DNA of 64,000 bases from Perognathus longimembris pacificus (GCF_023159225.1 NC_063166.1:41464149-41528148); one strand, 5' to 3'; positions 1-11,492 are shown, counted from the stretch's first letter. Numbers and translations: made by a program. The notes: generated by a model not told the origin, from the letters alone.

Positions 1-307
1 CACAAGTTTATGTACATTTCTGTTGAATGTCTGTCTGAACAAAATCTTCTAGACATCTCTCGTGGTCCACAGGGCAGCTACCTAGCACAGCTATGGCCTT
101 AGATCTAAAAAAGTCCTGCACTGAATGGAATTCCATTTGAATTGGGGCAGTAGCATATGCTGCTTAGAAAGTCTAAGCAAGGCTCTAAAAAAGCTTTGAT
201 TAACAGCTTTCTTCTCATTTTGTTTTCTTTTACTCTTCCTTTACTGTAGTTTTCTAGAAAATATAAAATTATTTTGTTTGCCATTAATATGCCATGGCTG
301 ACATAAA
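1..307. other. Unassigned non-coding sequence
   Basis: No gene or recognisable repeat is visible. Short ORFs here have no codon bias or recognisable protein features. The stretch ends in a short (TA)n tract at about 308-340. Confidence 0.5.
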
Positions 308-340
308 TAAATATATATATATATATATGGGTATATATAT
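308..340. repeat. (TA)n microsatellite
   Basis: Alternating T and A with one short interruption (a GGG) near the middle, directly before an old SINE fragment. Confidence 0.8.
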
Positions 341-344
341 CTTG

Positions 345-532
345 CAATTTACAGGAAGCCAGCACATTTCATGTACCAGGCAAGTTCTGTACCATTGAAC
401 TGTATCTTCAGCCCTTTGTTTTGTGAGGCAGAAGCTCACTATGTAGTCCAAGCTGGTCTCAAATTTAAGAACATCCTTTCTCTGTTTCCGTAGTATAGGT
501 ACTACAGGCATGCATTACTATGTTTAGCTTTG
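345..532 (-). mobile_element. Old B4/ID_B1-type SINE fragment
   Basis: Read on the minus strand, a B1-like half (loss-of-gap copy of the 'AGGCTGG...GATTACAGG' type) is followed by an ID/tRNA-like half with a degenerate B box. Divergence is high, so the family call is approximate. Confidence 0.5.
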
Positions 533-537
533 GAATT

Positions 538-690
538 ATTTTCCTTCCCTTCCCTTCCCTTCCCTTCCCTTCCGTTCCCTTCCCTTCCCTTCCCTTCCCT
601 TCCCTTCCCTTCCCTTCCCTTCCCTTCCCTTCCCTTCCCTTCCCTTCCCTTCCCTTCCCTTTCCTTCCCTTCCCTTCCTGTCATCTCCCC
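538..690. repeat. (TTCCC)n pentanucleotide microsatellite
   Basis: About 28 units of TTCCC on the plus strand, nearly perfect, with a few substitutions (for example a G near 573). The homopyrimidine strand gives long serine-proline-phenylalanine ORFs on plus and glycine-arginine-glutamate ORFs on minus, which are artefacts. The tract decays into T/C-rich sequence up to about 721. Confidence 0.95.
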
Positions 691-721
691 ACCCCTCCCC
701 TCTCTTTTCTTTTCTTTTCTT

Positions 722-945
722 TGTGCACCAATACAGATCTCAAACACAGATTCTTCTACTCTCATTCAACTTTTTTTGCTCACAACTAGTGCTCTACTAC
801 TTGAGATATCTTGCTAGCCTTTTGAAGATACAAGTCTCACAGGCTCTTCTACTGGAGCTGGATTTGAACTGAAATCCTTTAAGTTTCAACCTCCTAAGTA
901 GCTAGGATTACAGGTGTGTGTCCCAGTACCTGCCCCAGATGCCAG
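722..945 (-). mobile_element. B1-ID dimeric SINE (old)
   Basis: On the minus strand a 7SL-like half (GTAATCCTAGCTACTTAGGAGG near 890-915 in reverse complement) is followed by an ID-like half. The same composite recurs throughout the window. This copy is strongly diverged and has no visible target-site duplication. Confidence 0.65.
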
Positions 946-2790
946 ATTTAGAGCATTTCAAAATTCAGTTTTTCAGTAGGGATTTTTCAACCTGTGGGCA
1001 TTTGTGTGGCCCCTTCAGCTTCAATGTGCAATAGCAACAACCTGAAGATCTCATTCCAGTTACTGCTTAGCATCCTCTGAAGTGTTACAGAATACCCAGA
1101 GAACAATGTGGATGGCCATACATTCTATGGTTAGCTTCAAATTCCCCCATTCAACATAAACACCAGGTGAAAAAAAAAAGAAAACATTGTTGGGGAATTT
1201 ATTATGCTATATTTACTTCATTTTCCTGGAAATTATGACCCCTTGTTATTCCAAACTCTGAAAAATTATACAATTGTGAGGAAATAAGATAGAATTAAGT
1301 TGTAAAGCTAGAGTAAAGTTAAAGTTTTTCATTTCTCTGTCCCAGATTTTCAGGCATTTGCTTTAAGAAGGAACAAGAGGCTATGTGGGAGATAGTATTG
1401 AAAAGCATGCTTCTGACATTGGGACTCATGCATCCTTCATCACCCTAGCTGCACCTCAGCTAAGACCTACTAGTAGAGGGACATGACTGTAGATAGAGAT
1501 AAGCCTGTGCATGAAGTGACTATCTCTGTAGTTCTCTATGTATAACATAGTGCATAATGTTACTTGTTGCTTGACTTGCATGGATGCTAATTTGTGCATT
1601 GTCCATTATTTGAGAATGACTAAACCATGGGCCATGTGTTCCTGTTTTTATTTCCAAGCACCTACTACCTGGTCCTTTGGTAATAGGTATTCTAACAAGA
1701 CCTGTCTTCTGCTGCTGCTGTGATGTGAGCATCATGGTTCCTAAAACCCACTTTCCCACTTGCCTTGCTGCTAGGATCAGCCAATGAAAGATCATTCTAT
1801 CTATAAGTGATGATGTTCTTTACATACTGCCTCACCTGTGCACAGTGTTGTAATATTTGGGTAGGCACATTATGCCCAGATCTGAATATGAGTCCAGGAG
1901 GGTCACAAATGGCTGTACAGCCACCACCCCTAGCCTGTGAGCCAGCATCAGTATCTCTCTATATCTTAGTTTGTTGTAACATGAAAAACAATACAAAACA
2001 AAACTCCTATCAGCTTCAGCTAATGGGAGTTTCTGTTTCATGTATCCATTCCTGATCTTGAATGCTAAAACATTTATCTGAGAAGGAAACTGAGAAAAAA
2101 AAAGTCATGAAACTTAATCACCCAAATGGAAATTCACATTTGAGTTGAGAAAATAACCACTGTTTTTCTCTTTTTTCAGTATCAATATTTCCAGTCTGCA
2201 TCTGTGTGAAATTCTCCCCAGGTGTGCACGTCAGGGAAGACAGAAAGTGAGGCTGTGCTGGTATTTCACTCAGAAGTTCAGGAATGAAGAGAGAAAAATG
2301 ATCCTCCATGGAAAGGGAAAAGCCAGGTTTAGATTTCAAGTAAAGTCTGACTGTGGAAGCTGGTCCGGATGCTGGGTTTGGGGAGCTACTTTATGCTGCA
2401 ATATGAGGCTGCACAATGTATGTCTTTTAGGTATTTAAGTGATTACATATTTCTTCATCAAAAGTACAATAGCTATGCCACAAAATTAATGGGCTAATAC
2501 ACTTTAAAGAGTTATGATCTTATCCAAAATAGGTGGACTTTAAAGCATCTGGTTTTTACAGATTTTTCAGTTTTCACTAACAGTTTCAATTAGTGAGTAA
2601 TCTCACTAACAAAAGCTCTGGCAGTGGATTCAGACAAATTTAATAATGCATTTTAGTTCTACCATTTATAGTGTGAGTTACTTGCTAACAGTATACTGAT
2701 GACTTAGTAATATTGTGATTTTAGACAAGGAATTAACCTATATGAATCTGTTTAGTCATCTGGAAAAGGAACTACTGAGAGCTATCACCA
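946..2790. other. Unassigned non-coding sequence
   Basis: Non-repetitive by eye. ORFs of 60-91 codons occur on both strands (for example minus 1520-1795 and plus 1807-2055). None has a domain, a signal sequence, splice context or a family resemblance I can name. Confidence 0.5.
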
Positions 2791-2795
2791 ATTGC

Positions 2796-2870
2796 TGGTA
2801 GTGGAGCTCTGTGGTTGTACACTTTCCCAGCATATGTGGGGCCCTGGGTTCAAACCCTAGCACTGAGAAA
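2796..2870 (+). mobile_element. ID/tRNA-like SINE fragment
   Basis: A tRNA-like B box (GGGTTCAAACCC) and the typical 'CTAGCACTGAG' ending are visible. The piece is short and diverged. Confidence 0.4.
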
Positions 2871-2951
2871 CCGAAGGGAGCAAGAAATTCCAACAAAAAT
2901 CATGCCACCAAGATTTGGCTAAATAAACTCAATATATATTAGCTGTTATCA

Positions 2952-2956
2952 TTGTG

Positions 2957-3010
<54 letters not shown>

Positions 3011-3012
3011 GC
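2952..3012. repeat. (TG)n/(GC)n microsatellite at a SINE tail
   Basis: About 20 TG units followed by alternating GC. It lies at the tail end of the adjacent minus-strand SINE, so it probably grew from the SINE tail. The run of C and V in the overlapping ORF is repeat-derived. Confidence 0.9.
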
Positions 3013-3247
3013 GTGCACCTGCATGCCAATCCTTGGGCTTTAACTCAGGGCCCAAGCACTGTTCATGGGCTTTTTTGCTCAAAGCTAGTACTCTATCACT
3101 TGAGCCACAATTGCAGTGCCAGCTCTTTTGGTACTTAGAGAGAAGAATCTCATGGACTTTCTTACCTGGACTGGCTTTGAACCTCCATTCTCAGATCTCA
3201 GATTCTTGGGTAGCTAGAATTATAGGCATGAGCCACTGTTTCCTGTC
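3013..3247 (-). mobile_element. B1-ID dimeric SINE
   Basis: Complete dimer on the minus strand: ID-like half at about 3035-3125 (GAGCCACAATTGCAGTGCC in plus sense), 7SL/B1-like half at about 3150-3240 ending in the plus-sense ATTATAGGCATGAGCCAC block. The tail is the neighbouring (TG)n tract. Confidence 0.8.
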
Positions 3248-4977
3248 TATGTTATCATTGTTAATGAACAATTGGGAATCAAAAGTTCTCTCTGTTCATA
3301 TATTTGCAAGAACTTTCCAGAGTATCATCTCACCTGGAATTAAATGGAAATAGAGTAATGATACATTGAACTACTACCCCAGCTCCTCAATTTGTGCTAA
3401 ACTTTCTTGGGCAGTACTTAAGACATTTTTGGCAACAGTAATTTAGAAGGACACAGATTAATCTGACTAAGATGGTCTTTGTTGCCCTTTCTGCAGAGTG
3501 CCAGAGGCTGGTTAGGCTGAATGATCAAGAGGTCAGAGCTAGTCCCTTTGTATCTATCTCACAGCGCTTATTTGGAGAGGCCTCTTTCTCCATGGGGGAA
3601 GGACTAGATGCAGAGCTGCCCCCAGTCCCTCAGCTTTTGGGCTTAAAGGTGTCAACATCTGCACTTGGTCACTTGACCTTGAGTAAAGGAACTCTAGACA
3701 TGTTCTTCATAGGGTTCCACTTGTCCAGGGAGTGTAAAACATGTAAAACGTTTGCTCCAGGTCATCCCACTTAATTAAAAGACAAGCTGGTTTTCTTATA
3801 CTGACAGTCACAACATGGCTTTAAACACTGGTGATCTATCTTAGTGAATATAAACATCAGGCAGAAAAATTATAGGGTTTTCTTGTTTGTTTGTTTCAAT
3901 GGCAGAGGTTTTCTGAACTGGGAGCTTAGCCTCAGGAGCTGGTGCTCTCTAGAGACAATGTGGGCATAAAGTAGACCACCGCGAATCTGCTATTATAAAC
4001 AAGCATAGTCTCTCAGTATGTCATGCCTATCCATCTGTTACCATGGCTTGCTTATGATAAGGTACTGCCAAGGATACTGCCCAGTCACTTTCTGGGCTTC
4101 TGAGGCTTAAAATGGCAGATTGCAAATTTACTGATAAGTGTAATAGCTTAATATTTGTAACACCTTACCTGGTATCCATGAAGATATTTAAAATTCATAC
4201 TGTATGTTCCTGGGCTGGAGTAACTGACTTTCAGTGAACACAGATTTCGCCTGTCCACTTATCCATGCAACTATAAGCCTCTAATTTTTCTGGTGGTACT
4301 TTCTCTGCCACAGAACCATTTGAAGCAGCTCACACTTACTATTGGTCCTTGGGGTTTCTATTTATTAGAAAGGCTTATTCGACTATTTCACTGGATCCTG
4401 TTATTTCCGGTTGAAGAAATAGAGAGAGGTCTATTACTTTACATAGGCAGAGACCATACTTTGTGACTGGTTGATGTAGACCTGCAGCGCCACCTGTTGG
4501 CTATCACAATAATTACCACTGAGCACTGAGCTTTCAAAAATCAGTGTTATTTTTGTTTGTTTTGTAACAGGATATATTAAGAAAAATTTTAAGTTAATGT
4601 CACTTCCAGTAGACATTGGAAAGGGAAAAGCAAGGTCTTAGAAAATTTTTGGTGCTACTTAATTCTGGATGGCCATGAGGTGGCAGCTGTGTTTGCTTGC
4701 TTTCTTCTTAATGGAGTGCTGGAAGAATGTGGAAAGGTAGAATGATAGAATTTCAGGACTGAATAGGCTTTAATTTATAGCGTTTAATTCATAGCTTTTT
4801 TCATCAAAGAAATGAAATACTCAAGCTGCTTGAAAGTTATACATTCCAGGCCTATAGAGTTTTGTGTGCGTGTGCCTGGAAGAGAATTCACTTGATCAGA
4901 GGTAAATTCAAGGTCTTTCTGGGTAACTTTCTGGGTAATGAATAATCCATGTTTCTATCTACCTATGTTTCAACAAC
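3248..4977. other. Unassigned non-coding sequence
   Basis: No repeat or gene is recognised. The longest ORF, plus 3472-3774 (100 codons), has no recognisable motif. Splice-site context cannot be judged by eye. Confidence 0.5.
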
Positions 4978-5303
4978 TGTTAGGTATTAGGTCTGCCCAG
5001 GAGAACAGGCCCTCCCCCTGGACCATGTGGCTGGTTTCCTTTCTGGCAAACATTATATCTGTTGCCAAAACCCAGGATGGGACAGAGTCAGGAGTCAGTG
5101 GATCCCCTCCTCCCTCTTCTCTTCTGAGGGTTAATCTGCCTTTTAACCACCCCTCCCCAGACCAAACTGCCTAAAGCCAGAGGAACCTTACCTGGGACTT
5201 CTCTCCTTTACATTGCTGGCTACGCATCCACCACATCATCTCCCCTGTATTCTGGTGAGTGAGTCCTATCTACCGGCCCTCTGTTTGTTTGCTATCTTTT
5301 TCA
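4978..5303 (+). mobile_element. Possible LTR of an old LTR element
   Basis: The segment opens with TGTTAGGT and a CCAGGAGAACA block that reappears at 7834, and it could end at CTATCTTTTTCA (5303), similar to the end of the downstream copy. A TGG-initiated segment at 5306 sits where a primer binding site would lie. No target-site duplication is seen and the middle parts align poorly, so this is tentative. Confidence 0.3.
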
Positions 5304-6166
5304 ATGTGGTACCACACCAGAGGGACCCTTTATGCCTTTTTGGCCAGTTTCTTCTCATTTTGGGGATGACTGTATTGAGAATTTGACTTTATCTATCCCC
5401 CCCTACATCCTTGCGGACCCCTATCTATGTCCTTGTAGACCCCCTCTTCGTCCTTATGGACCCTCTCTATGTCCTTATGGATCACATCTACATCCTTATG
5501 GAAGCCCCCCCCCCCCCCCCCCACACACACCCTTCATCCTTATTGGACTCCTATGTCCTCACCAGATTACTACATTAAGTCAAAACACCATATAGGCTAG
5601 GAAATTGGTCTCAGTGGCCCAACCTTTTGGCTTATGTCCTCAAAAGTGTAATGCAGGCAGGGTCCCTGGGACACCCCCCACCCCCAGGTTCCCTCTCAAA
5701 CGCTAGCCATTCTGGGCTTGAAACCAGATCTAAAATCAAAAGAAAAGTATCTATTTAGAAATTTGGCCTCAGCATCAATTACAAAATTAAAAAGAAAAAC
5801 TAACTGGTTAGAAATTTGGCCTTAGCACCAATTGGGTTATTGAAATCACTAACCTAAATATAGTACTTTTGACCCCACAATATTGTGAGATTTAGACAAT
5901 TTCTCCAAAAGCAATGGTAAATGGTCATGTTCATGTTTTCTTTGTCTGTCCCTCTCTATCTCTCTAAACCTCTGCTGCCCAGCCATCTTCTCTAGAAAGT
6001 AGCTTTCCTTGTTTTACAGCTCAATCTCTCTCTCTCCTCTCAGTCTTTCCTCAAGAGCACCCACACTCTGTTAGAGTGTGCCCCTTCCTTTCTGCTTGAT
6101 TGTTTGTTTGTTTGCTTGCTTACTTACTCCATACCTTCCAAGTTTTCTTAGAACCATGACTTGTTC
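5304..6166. other. Possible internal region of an old LTR element
   Basis: Pyrimidine-rich sequence with loosely repeated 'CCTTATGGACC' blocks (about 5410-5505), a C18-20 run followed by CA repeats (5504-5531), and a duplicated 'AGAAATTTGGCC' block (about 5757 and 5810). No gag or pol motif is recognised. Confidence 0.3.
5504..5531. repeat. Poly-C tract with short (CA)n
   Basis: An uninterrupted C run of about 18-20 bases is followed by CACACACAC. Confidence 0.9.
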
Positions 6167-6182
6167 AAAAATTTGGCATCTT

Positions 6183-6392
6183 GGGCTGGGGATATAGCCT
6201 AGTGGCAAGAGTGCCTGCCTCGGATACACGAGGCCCTAGGTTCGATTCCCCAGCACCACATATACAGAAAACGGCCAGAAGCGGCGCTGTGGCTCAAGTG
6301 GCGGAGTGCTAGCCTTGAGCGGGAAGAAGCCAGGGACAGTGCTCAGGCCCGGAGTCCAAGGCCCAGGACTGGCCAAAAAAAAAAAAAAAAAA
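6183..6392 (+). mobile_element. ID-ID dimeric SINE, complete, with TSD
   Basis: The 5' half is tRNA-like, with A box around TAGCCTAGTGGC and B box GGTTCGATTCC. The 3' half is a second ID-like unit (CTGTGGCTCAAGTGG). A poly-A tail follows. Flanking target-site duplications of 16 bp (6167-6182 and 6393-6408) differ at one base (GGCATC versus GGTATC), marking a fairly recent insertion. Confidence 0.92.
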
Positions 6393-6408
6393 AAAAATTT
6401 GGTATCTT

Positions 6409-7036
6409 GACCACGTGGTAGGTAGAGTCACAGTTAATCTTCCTTGAATCACTTCTAAGATCATTTTACTCCACAGCCAAAGGAAAATGCAGCCAATTTT
6501 AAACTCAATCCACAAAAAAGTTCATCCAATTTAAGTGCAAACGAGTATGTTTAATATATTGATGTAAGATCAGCATCTCACTCATTATATCCATCTATGA
6601 AAATCATTGTGCACTATTAATTTTGTCAGATTTTTAATATGTGCTTTTCCAAGTTTGTGAAGCTACATTGGATACAGACTTGACAAAATGGTTTATTTCA
6701 ATTTTCAGTAGTAAAGTGCTAAATTCAGTTAAACAGTCTTGAAATTCTCATCATGTCCACTGAGTTTTGTTACAGATTTCTCCCCTTGCAGTATCTAGCC
6801 AGGCCCACAGAGTAATAACTGACAAGTATTTGTTGGTCAATTCTTAGCAAGTTACAGGTAAACTCTGGTCATTATTTCTATTGGTCTCCTTGTTGCTTTG
6901 ATTGGAAATAAAAAGGGTATTGGTTGCAAAGACTTGTTGAGGACTACAGTTCAATACTAGGCTGGGAAGAAAAATCCCTTTGAGACTCCATTTCCAGTTA
7001 AAACAGCAAAGAGCTAGGCTGGAATCAACCAGTGGA
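6409..7036. other. Unassigned non-coding sequence
   Basis: No gene or clear repeat is visible. It lies between the two LTR-like segments and may be internal sequence of that element. Confidence 0.35.
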
Positions 7037-7130
7037 ATGCTGGAAGTGGCACTGTGGCTTAAAGTGGTAGAGTACTACTCTTGAGCAGAAGTGCTCAGGG
7101 ACAGTGCCCAGGCCTTGAGTTCAAACCCAC
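7037..7130 (+). mobile_element. ID-like SINE half
   Basis: Contains GGCACTGTGGCTTAAAGTGG followed by the AGGGACAGTGCCCAGGCC block that forms the 3' half of both SINE families here. The 5' half is missing or unrecognisable. Confidence 0.6.
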
Positions 7131-7833
7131 TGACTGCTAGCAAGTACCTAGACCCCAGGGACCCAGCAAGTCCAGGGAATGAGGGACCCTGGTGAGGAGT
7201 TCAAAGAGATGGTGCCACATCCTAAATGGGGCCACTCTACATTCTCCCTTTCAAAATTAATTAGAGCCAGGAGATAAAGAGAAATATTTAATAAGCTGTC
7301 CATCTAATGTCCATACTTAAATGAGCTTAAGACTCTGGAAAATTTGCCTTGGCACCTTCCTAGGTGTCATCCATCTCTACAATCAAGAAATCCACCAAGT
7401 GCTCCTACTGGAGCCCTTAGCCACTCCAATCCAGCCCCAGCTTCTGACTGCTTATTCTTAACCAGTAAACCATGCTCTCCCCTACTCAGTTGACAAATGA
7501 CATTTTCCAACAATCTCAGGACTTCTTGGAACACAGGATATAGGTACTAGCCAGATCATCCAAATTTTAATTTTCTGCCCGGAACCCTTCCTTTTGCTAT
7601 TTGTGTGCTATCTAATTTTTTTCCTTATTGCTCAGCCCCTGTCTTGCAAAATTAGTTTCAGAGTTTATCCAAGGATACATATACATGTTCACCATCAAGG
7701 AACAATTGATGCTTGCTGCCTTCTCCTAGACTGGACAACAACTCTACCTTCTACCCCTAATGTCAAAGCACCTTGCCAACAGAAATTACCCAAAGAGAAT
7801 TACCACTCATTTATAACTATCAAGAGACTAGAA
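7131..7833. other. Unassigned sequence before LTR-like segment
   Basis: No coding motif is recognised. The plus ORF 7594-7839 (81 codons) ends just inside the LTR-like segment, a position where the 3' end of an old env could lie, but I see no residues that prove this. Confidence 0.3.
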
Positions 7834-8227
7834 TGTTAGGTTTTCCCAGGAGAACAACCAGTCCTCCCTTGTTCACATGCCTAAACCAGTAATCACCTGA
7901 CTGTCAATCTCCTGATTGTGAGTCAGCAAAGGACCCTATTCTGAGATAACTTTCTCATCTGCTGAGGTCATTTCCTGAACTGCCCTGATCATGCCTTCCT
8001 TGGACAGTGAGAGGTTCCCTAGATTCTGAGATTACTTTGGTATCTGCTGTGGTCTTCTCTCTCATCTTACTCTATATAATCTGGCTCAACACAAGTCCTC
8101 TTTCTCTTTTTCTCATCTTCCTTCCCCCCTGTCTCTTTGTACCTCTATCTTGTGCAGGCCACAGTTTGCTCTCCCTCACAATAAACTCTTTGCTGACTGA
8201 ATCAGGTGGTGGTAGGTTTCTTTTTCA
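7834..8227 (+). mobile_element. Probable LTR (solo or 3' LTR)
   Basis: Starts TGTTAGG and ends TTTTTCA. It has a TATA-like TCTATATAAT (about 8070) and a polyadenylation signal AATAAA (about 8181), spaced as in an LTR. The start resembles the segment at 4978. No target-site duplication was found, so the borders are approximate. Confidence 0.45.
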
Positions 8228-8930
8228 GTGAGCCTTTTATTAGGTTGTTTTAAGAATCTACAATTATCAGGAATGATTTATTTTCTTTTGTTTTGTGTGG
8301 GGGTATCATTTTTACCATTTATTACAATAACCTCATTTGGAGAGCCACAGAGCACTTCAGTTTTACATGACTACAGATATTTCATGTATATTTAAAGAAA
8401 AAGCTTTCAAGACATCTGAGTTATTTTGATACCAGACCCTAAATATATGGGAACTACATATATTTTAATTCATGGACTTTCTGTTCTATTATCTTTTTAA
8501 AATAGAGTACATCATAAATGTGAATAACCTTTTGAAGAAAATTAGTCAGATGGAGCCAGGATGGAAAGCATAAGCCATGGAGGCCCAAATGGCTGAGTGA
8601 ATTTTGTTCACTCTACATCATTTCCATATTGTGCAGGTTAATTCTATTGTCCCTCCAAACCATTTGTAGCATGACCTTATACATTCCCTTTTTATGCTGG
8701 ATTACATTTGAATAAGAACAATTTCTTTTCCCCTCTCTCCCCCTTCATTCACTTCTCAATTCATTCATTTTCTCCAACTCAGTTTATCTTTAGAATAAAT
8801 GCCAATGTTGGCCCTGGTTCTGCTGAGACTTGGTATTTTTACACAATTCTTAGGCATGGTTCCTAGAAAGGCCACCTACTAACAATCAAACCAATGTGAC
8901 AACTACTCCCAGCCTTGCCCTGTGGGCTAC
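8228..8930. other. Unassigned non-coding sequence
   Basis: AT-rich, no gene or repeat recognised. Confidence 0.5.
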
Positions 8931-8940
8931 TCACATCCTC

Positions 8941-9720
8941 TTTTTTTTTTTTTTTTTTAATTTTTATTCTCAAACTGATGTACAGAGAGGTTACAGTTTC
9001 ATATGTTAGGCATTGGATACATTTCTTGTACTGTTTGTTACCTCCTCCCTCATTCCCCCCTCCCCCCTCTCCCTCCCCCTTTCCCTTTCCCCCTCCCCCC
9101 TGAGGTGTTCAGTTCACTTACACCAACCAGTTTTGCAAGTATTGCTTTTGTAGTTGTTTGTCTTTTTTTACCCTGTGTCTCTCAAATTTGGTATTCCCTT
9201 TCAATTTCCTAGTTCTAATACCAGTTTACACGGTTTCCAATGTACTCAGATAAGATACAGAGATAGTGCAGGTACAACCACAGGAAGGGTATACAAGGGG
9301 GTCATCAGTAATAGAAGCTACAGTTTCACATTGCATGTTGAAAGTACTTACAACAGTGATATAACGGTCGTTTCCATAGCATGGAGTTCATTTCATGTAG
9401 CATCATCTTATGTGTTCATAAGGGTATAGCTATTGGGCTCTTGTGATCCTCTGCTGTGACTAGCCTAAACCTGTGCTAATTATTCCCTATGAGGGAGACC
9501 ATAGAGTCCATGTTTCTTTGGGTCTGGCTCACTTCACTTAGTATAATTTTTCCAAGTCCTTCCATTTCCTTACGAATGGGGCAATGTCATTCTTTCTGAT
9601 AGAGGCATAAAATTCCATTGAGTATATGCACCATATTTTCCTGATCCATTCGTCTACTGAGGGGCATCTGGGTTGGTTCCATATTCTAGCTATAATAAAT
9701 TGTGCTGTGATGAACATTGT
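8941..9720 (-). mobile_element. 5'-truncated L1 with TSD
   Basis: Reverse complement matches the 3' end of the full-length L1 in this window: T-run (poly-A tail), 3' UTR with its C-rich (G-rich in sense) tract at about 9053-9100, and the ORF2 C-terminal coding end. Target-site duplications TCACATCCTC lie at 8931-8940 and 9721-9730. It is a dead copy of about 780 bp. Confidence 0.9.
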
Positions 9721-9892
9721 TCACATCCTCTATCTGAAAGGGATGGGAGCCTAATGAAAACAAGGTCAGACATGAGAAAATGGCTAATGATTGCTGTCCA
9801 TGATTAAACAAGGTCACTAAAGTCCATGAGAGCTTCTAGATAACATCTTGGACAGAAATCGGGAAATGTACACCACAAATAATATTTGGAGC

Positions 9893-9979
9893 TTTAGTGT
9901 GGTCTTGCTTATACTCTTTTGGATAGATGCCCAAAAGTAGGGCTGCTGGATCATAGGGGAGTTCTATGTTTAGCCTTTT
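9893..9979 (-). mobile_element. Old L1 ORF2 fragment
   Basis: Matches the ORF2 C-terminal region in reverse complement (TTTTGGATAGATGCCCAAAAGTAGGGCTGCTGGATCATAG region in plus sense). It continues at about 10303 after an AT-rich interruption, with TAGCCTTTTT at both edges. Confidence 0.7.
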
Positions 9980-10302
9980 TTTTATAATCCAGATTGTTTT
10001 ATTTTAAATTATGGTAATCTTAAATTAACTATAAAATAAGACAGTCAAGCTCTAGTTATACAGAATCAATAGCGCATAGTATTAATTTTTTTATTCTTAC
10101 CTAGTGTCTTAAATTATTAAAAGGAACTCCTTGGCAGGAAAGGTGGGATATGAAGATCATCTTATAAAATAAATTTTTTTTTTAATTTTCTCCCTCCTGT
10201 AATTTACATTAAACTTATCCCTTGTGTGCCTATACCTTTAGTTATAATCAATCTTTTGACATATATATTTTAATTTTTATATATTTAAAAATGTAAAGGG
10301 GA
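9980..10302. other. AT-rich insertion inside an old L1
   Basis: Interrupts the L1 fragment. It contains TTTATT/AATAAA-rich stretches but no family I can name. The similar 'TAGCCTTTTT' at both borders may be a target-site duplication. Confidence 0.35.
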
Positions 10303-10450
10303 TGTAGCCTTTTTCAGAACCTCCATACTGCTTCCCCTTTGGCCACATCCCTTCTAATATCTGTTGTCATTAGTTTTCTTGATAATGAACATTCTGACTG
10401 GGGTGAGGTAGAATCCCAATGTTGTTTTGATTTTCATTTCTTTTGTAGCT
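10303..10450 (-). mobile_element. Old L1 ORF2 fragment (continuation)
   Basis: Matches the ORF2 3' part in reverse complement, including plus-sense TGGCCACATCCC and GACTGGGGTGAG blocks that are also present at 26255-26570. Confidence 0.7.
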
Positions 10451-11266
10451 ACTAACTCGGTTTTGATGAATAAGACAGTGCAATGTGACCTTACTTCTGT
10501 ATGTATTATTGAGATGCTAAAACTTCAAAGTTCAGGTTTGATTATGAAAATATATTAGAACTATAAGCTTATTAAATGTAATGATATTTTCAAATCCTTT
10601 AAATACTATGGCCTTTAAAATATGGTACTTAAGACTACATGGTTTTGTTGCCAAGTGAAAAACACAGTCTTAAACACAAATCCTTAAATACAAATACCAG
10701 TTCTAAAGTAAGAAGAGAAAAAATGGACATATTCACTAATACCAATCAACACACACAGACACACACATCCAAGAGTGACTATAATAATATTAGGGTAGGG
10801 TGCATAACAAAGGATATTAAGAAGATTTTTAAAAAGCAAGTCAAAATGGTAAAAGATTTTAAAAAATAAATAAATAAAATAAATAAATAAATAGAAGCAT
10901 AATGATAAAAAGCCAGTTTATCAAAAGAACAGCGAAATCTTAGTTTTCCACATGAACAGGGCTTCAAAGGAAAAATAAAATCACAATGAGAAACAGATGA
11001 ATTCACAATTACAGGCTTCAAAGGAAAAATAAAATTATAAAGAGAAACAGATAAATTCACTGTTATAGTGGAGAATGCAAACTTACTCTGGATAAATAAC
11101 AAAACAGCAAACCCAAAGTGAGAAAAGGTATTGAATATGTTTAAAAAGCTACCAACTACTTGACACTAATAGAACAAACCAACCCAAACCACAAGATATA
11201 TATATTTTTTCAAATGTACACTAAATATCTATCACACCAGCCCCTATTTTAGGCCATGGGGAGACT
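10451..11266. other. Unassigned AT-rich sequence
   Basis: No gene is recognised. It contains short (AAAT)n at about 10865-10893 and a two-copy 54-bp tandem duplication (listed separately). Confidence 0.5.
10960..11067. repeat. 54-bp tandem duplication
   Basis: Two adjacent copies begin GGCTTCAAAGGAAAAATAAA at 10960 and 11014. They differ at several positions later in the unit. The two-fold repeat also appears in the overlapping minus-strand ORF, which is not a gene. Confidence 0.85.
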
Positions 11267-11279
11267 ATGCATAAATTTA

Positions 11280-11492
11280 TTTATTTATTTATTTATTTTT
11301 GCCAGTCCTGGGGCTTGGACTCGGGCCTGAGTACTGTCCCTGGCTTCTTTTTGCTCAAGGCTAGCACTCTGCCACTTGAGCCACAGCGCCACTTCTGGCC
11401 ATTTTCTGTATATGTGGTGCTGGGGAATTGAACCCAGGGCTTCAGGTATACGAGGCAAGCACTCTTTGCCACTAGGCCATATCCCCAGCCCC
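11280..11492 (-). mobile_element. ID-ID dimeric SINE with TSD
   Basis: Complete minus-strand copy with a (TTTA)n tail at 11280-11298. Target-site duplications ATGCATAAATTTA lie at 11267-11279 and 11493-11505 and are identical, so the insertion is young. Confidence 0.92.

Noticed and set aside
502..817. Overlapping long ORFs at the TTCCC tract on both strands
   Set aside because: They are translations of a pentanucleotide microsatellite, with low-complexity Ser/Pro/Phe or Gly/Arg/Glu residues.
3472..3774. 100-codon ORF as a host gene
   Set aside because: No recognisable domain, no splice context visible, and length is within chance for this GC-richer patch.
6183..6260. A functional tRNA gene at the 5' half of the ID-ID SINE
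   Set aside because: A and B boxes are present, but the sequence is part of a dispersed SINE with a poly-A tail and target-site duplications, and several copies occur in the window.
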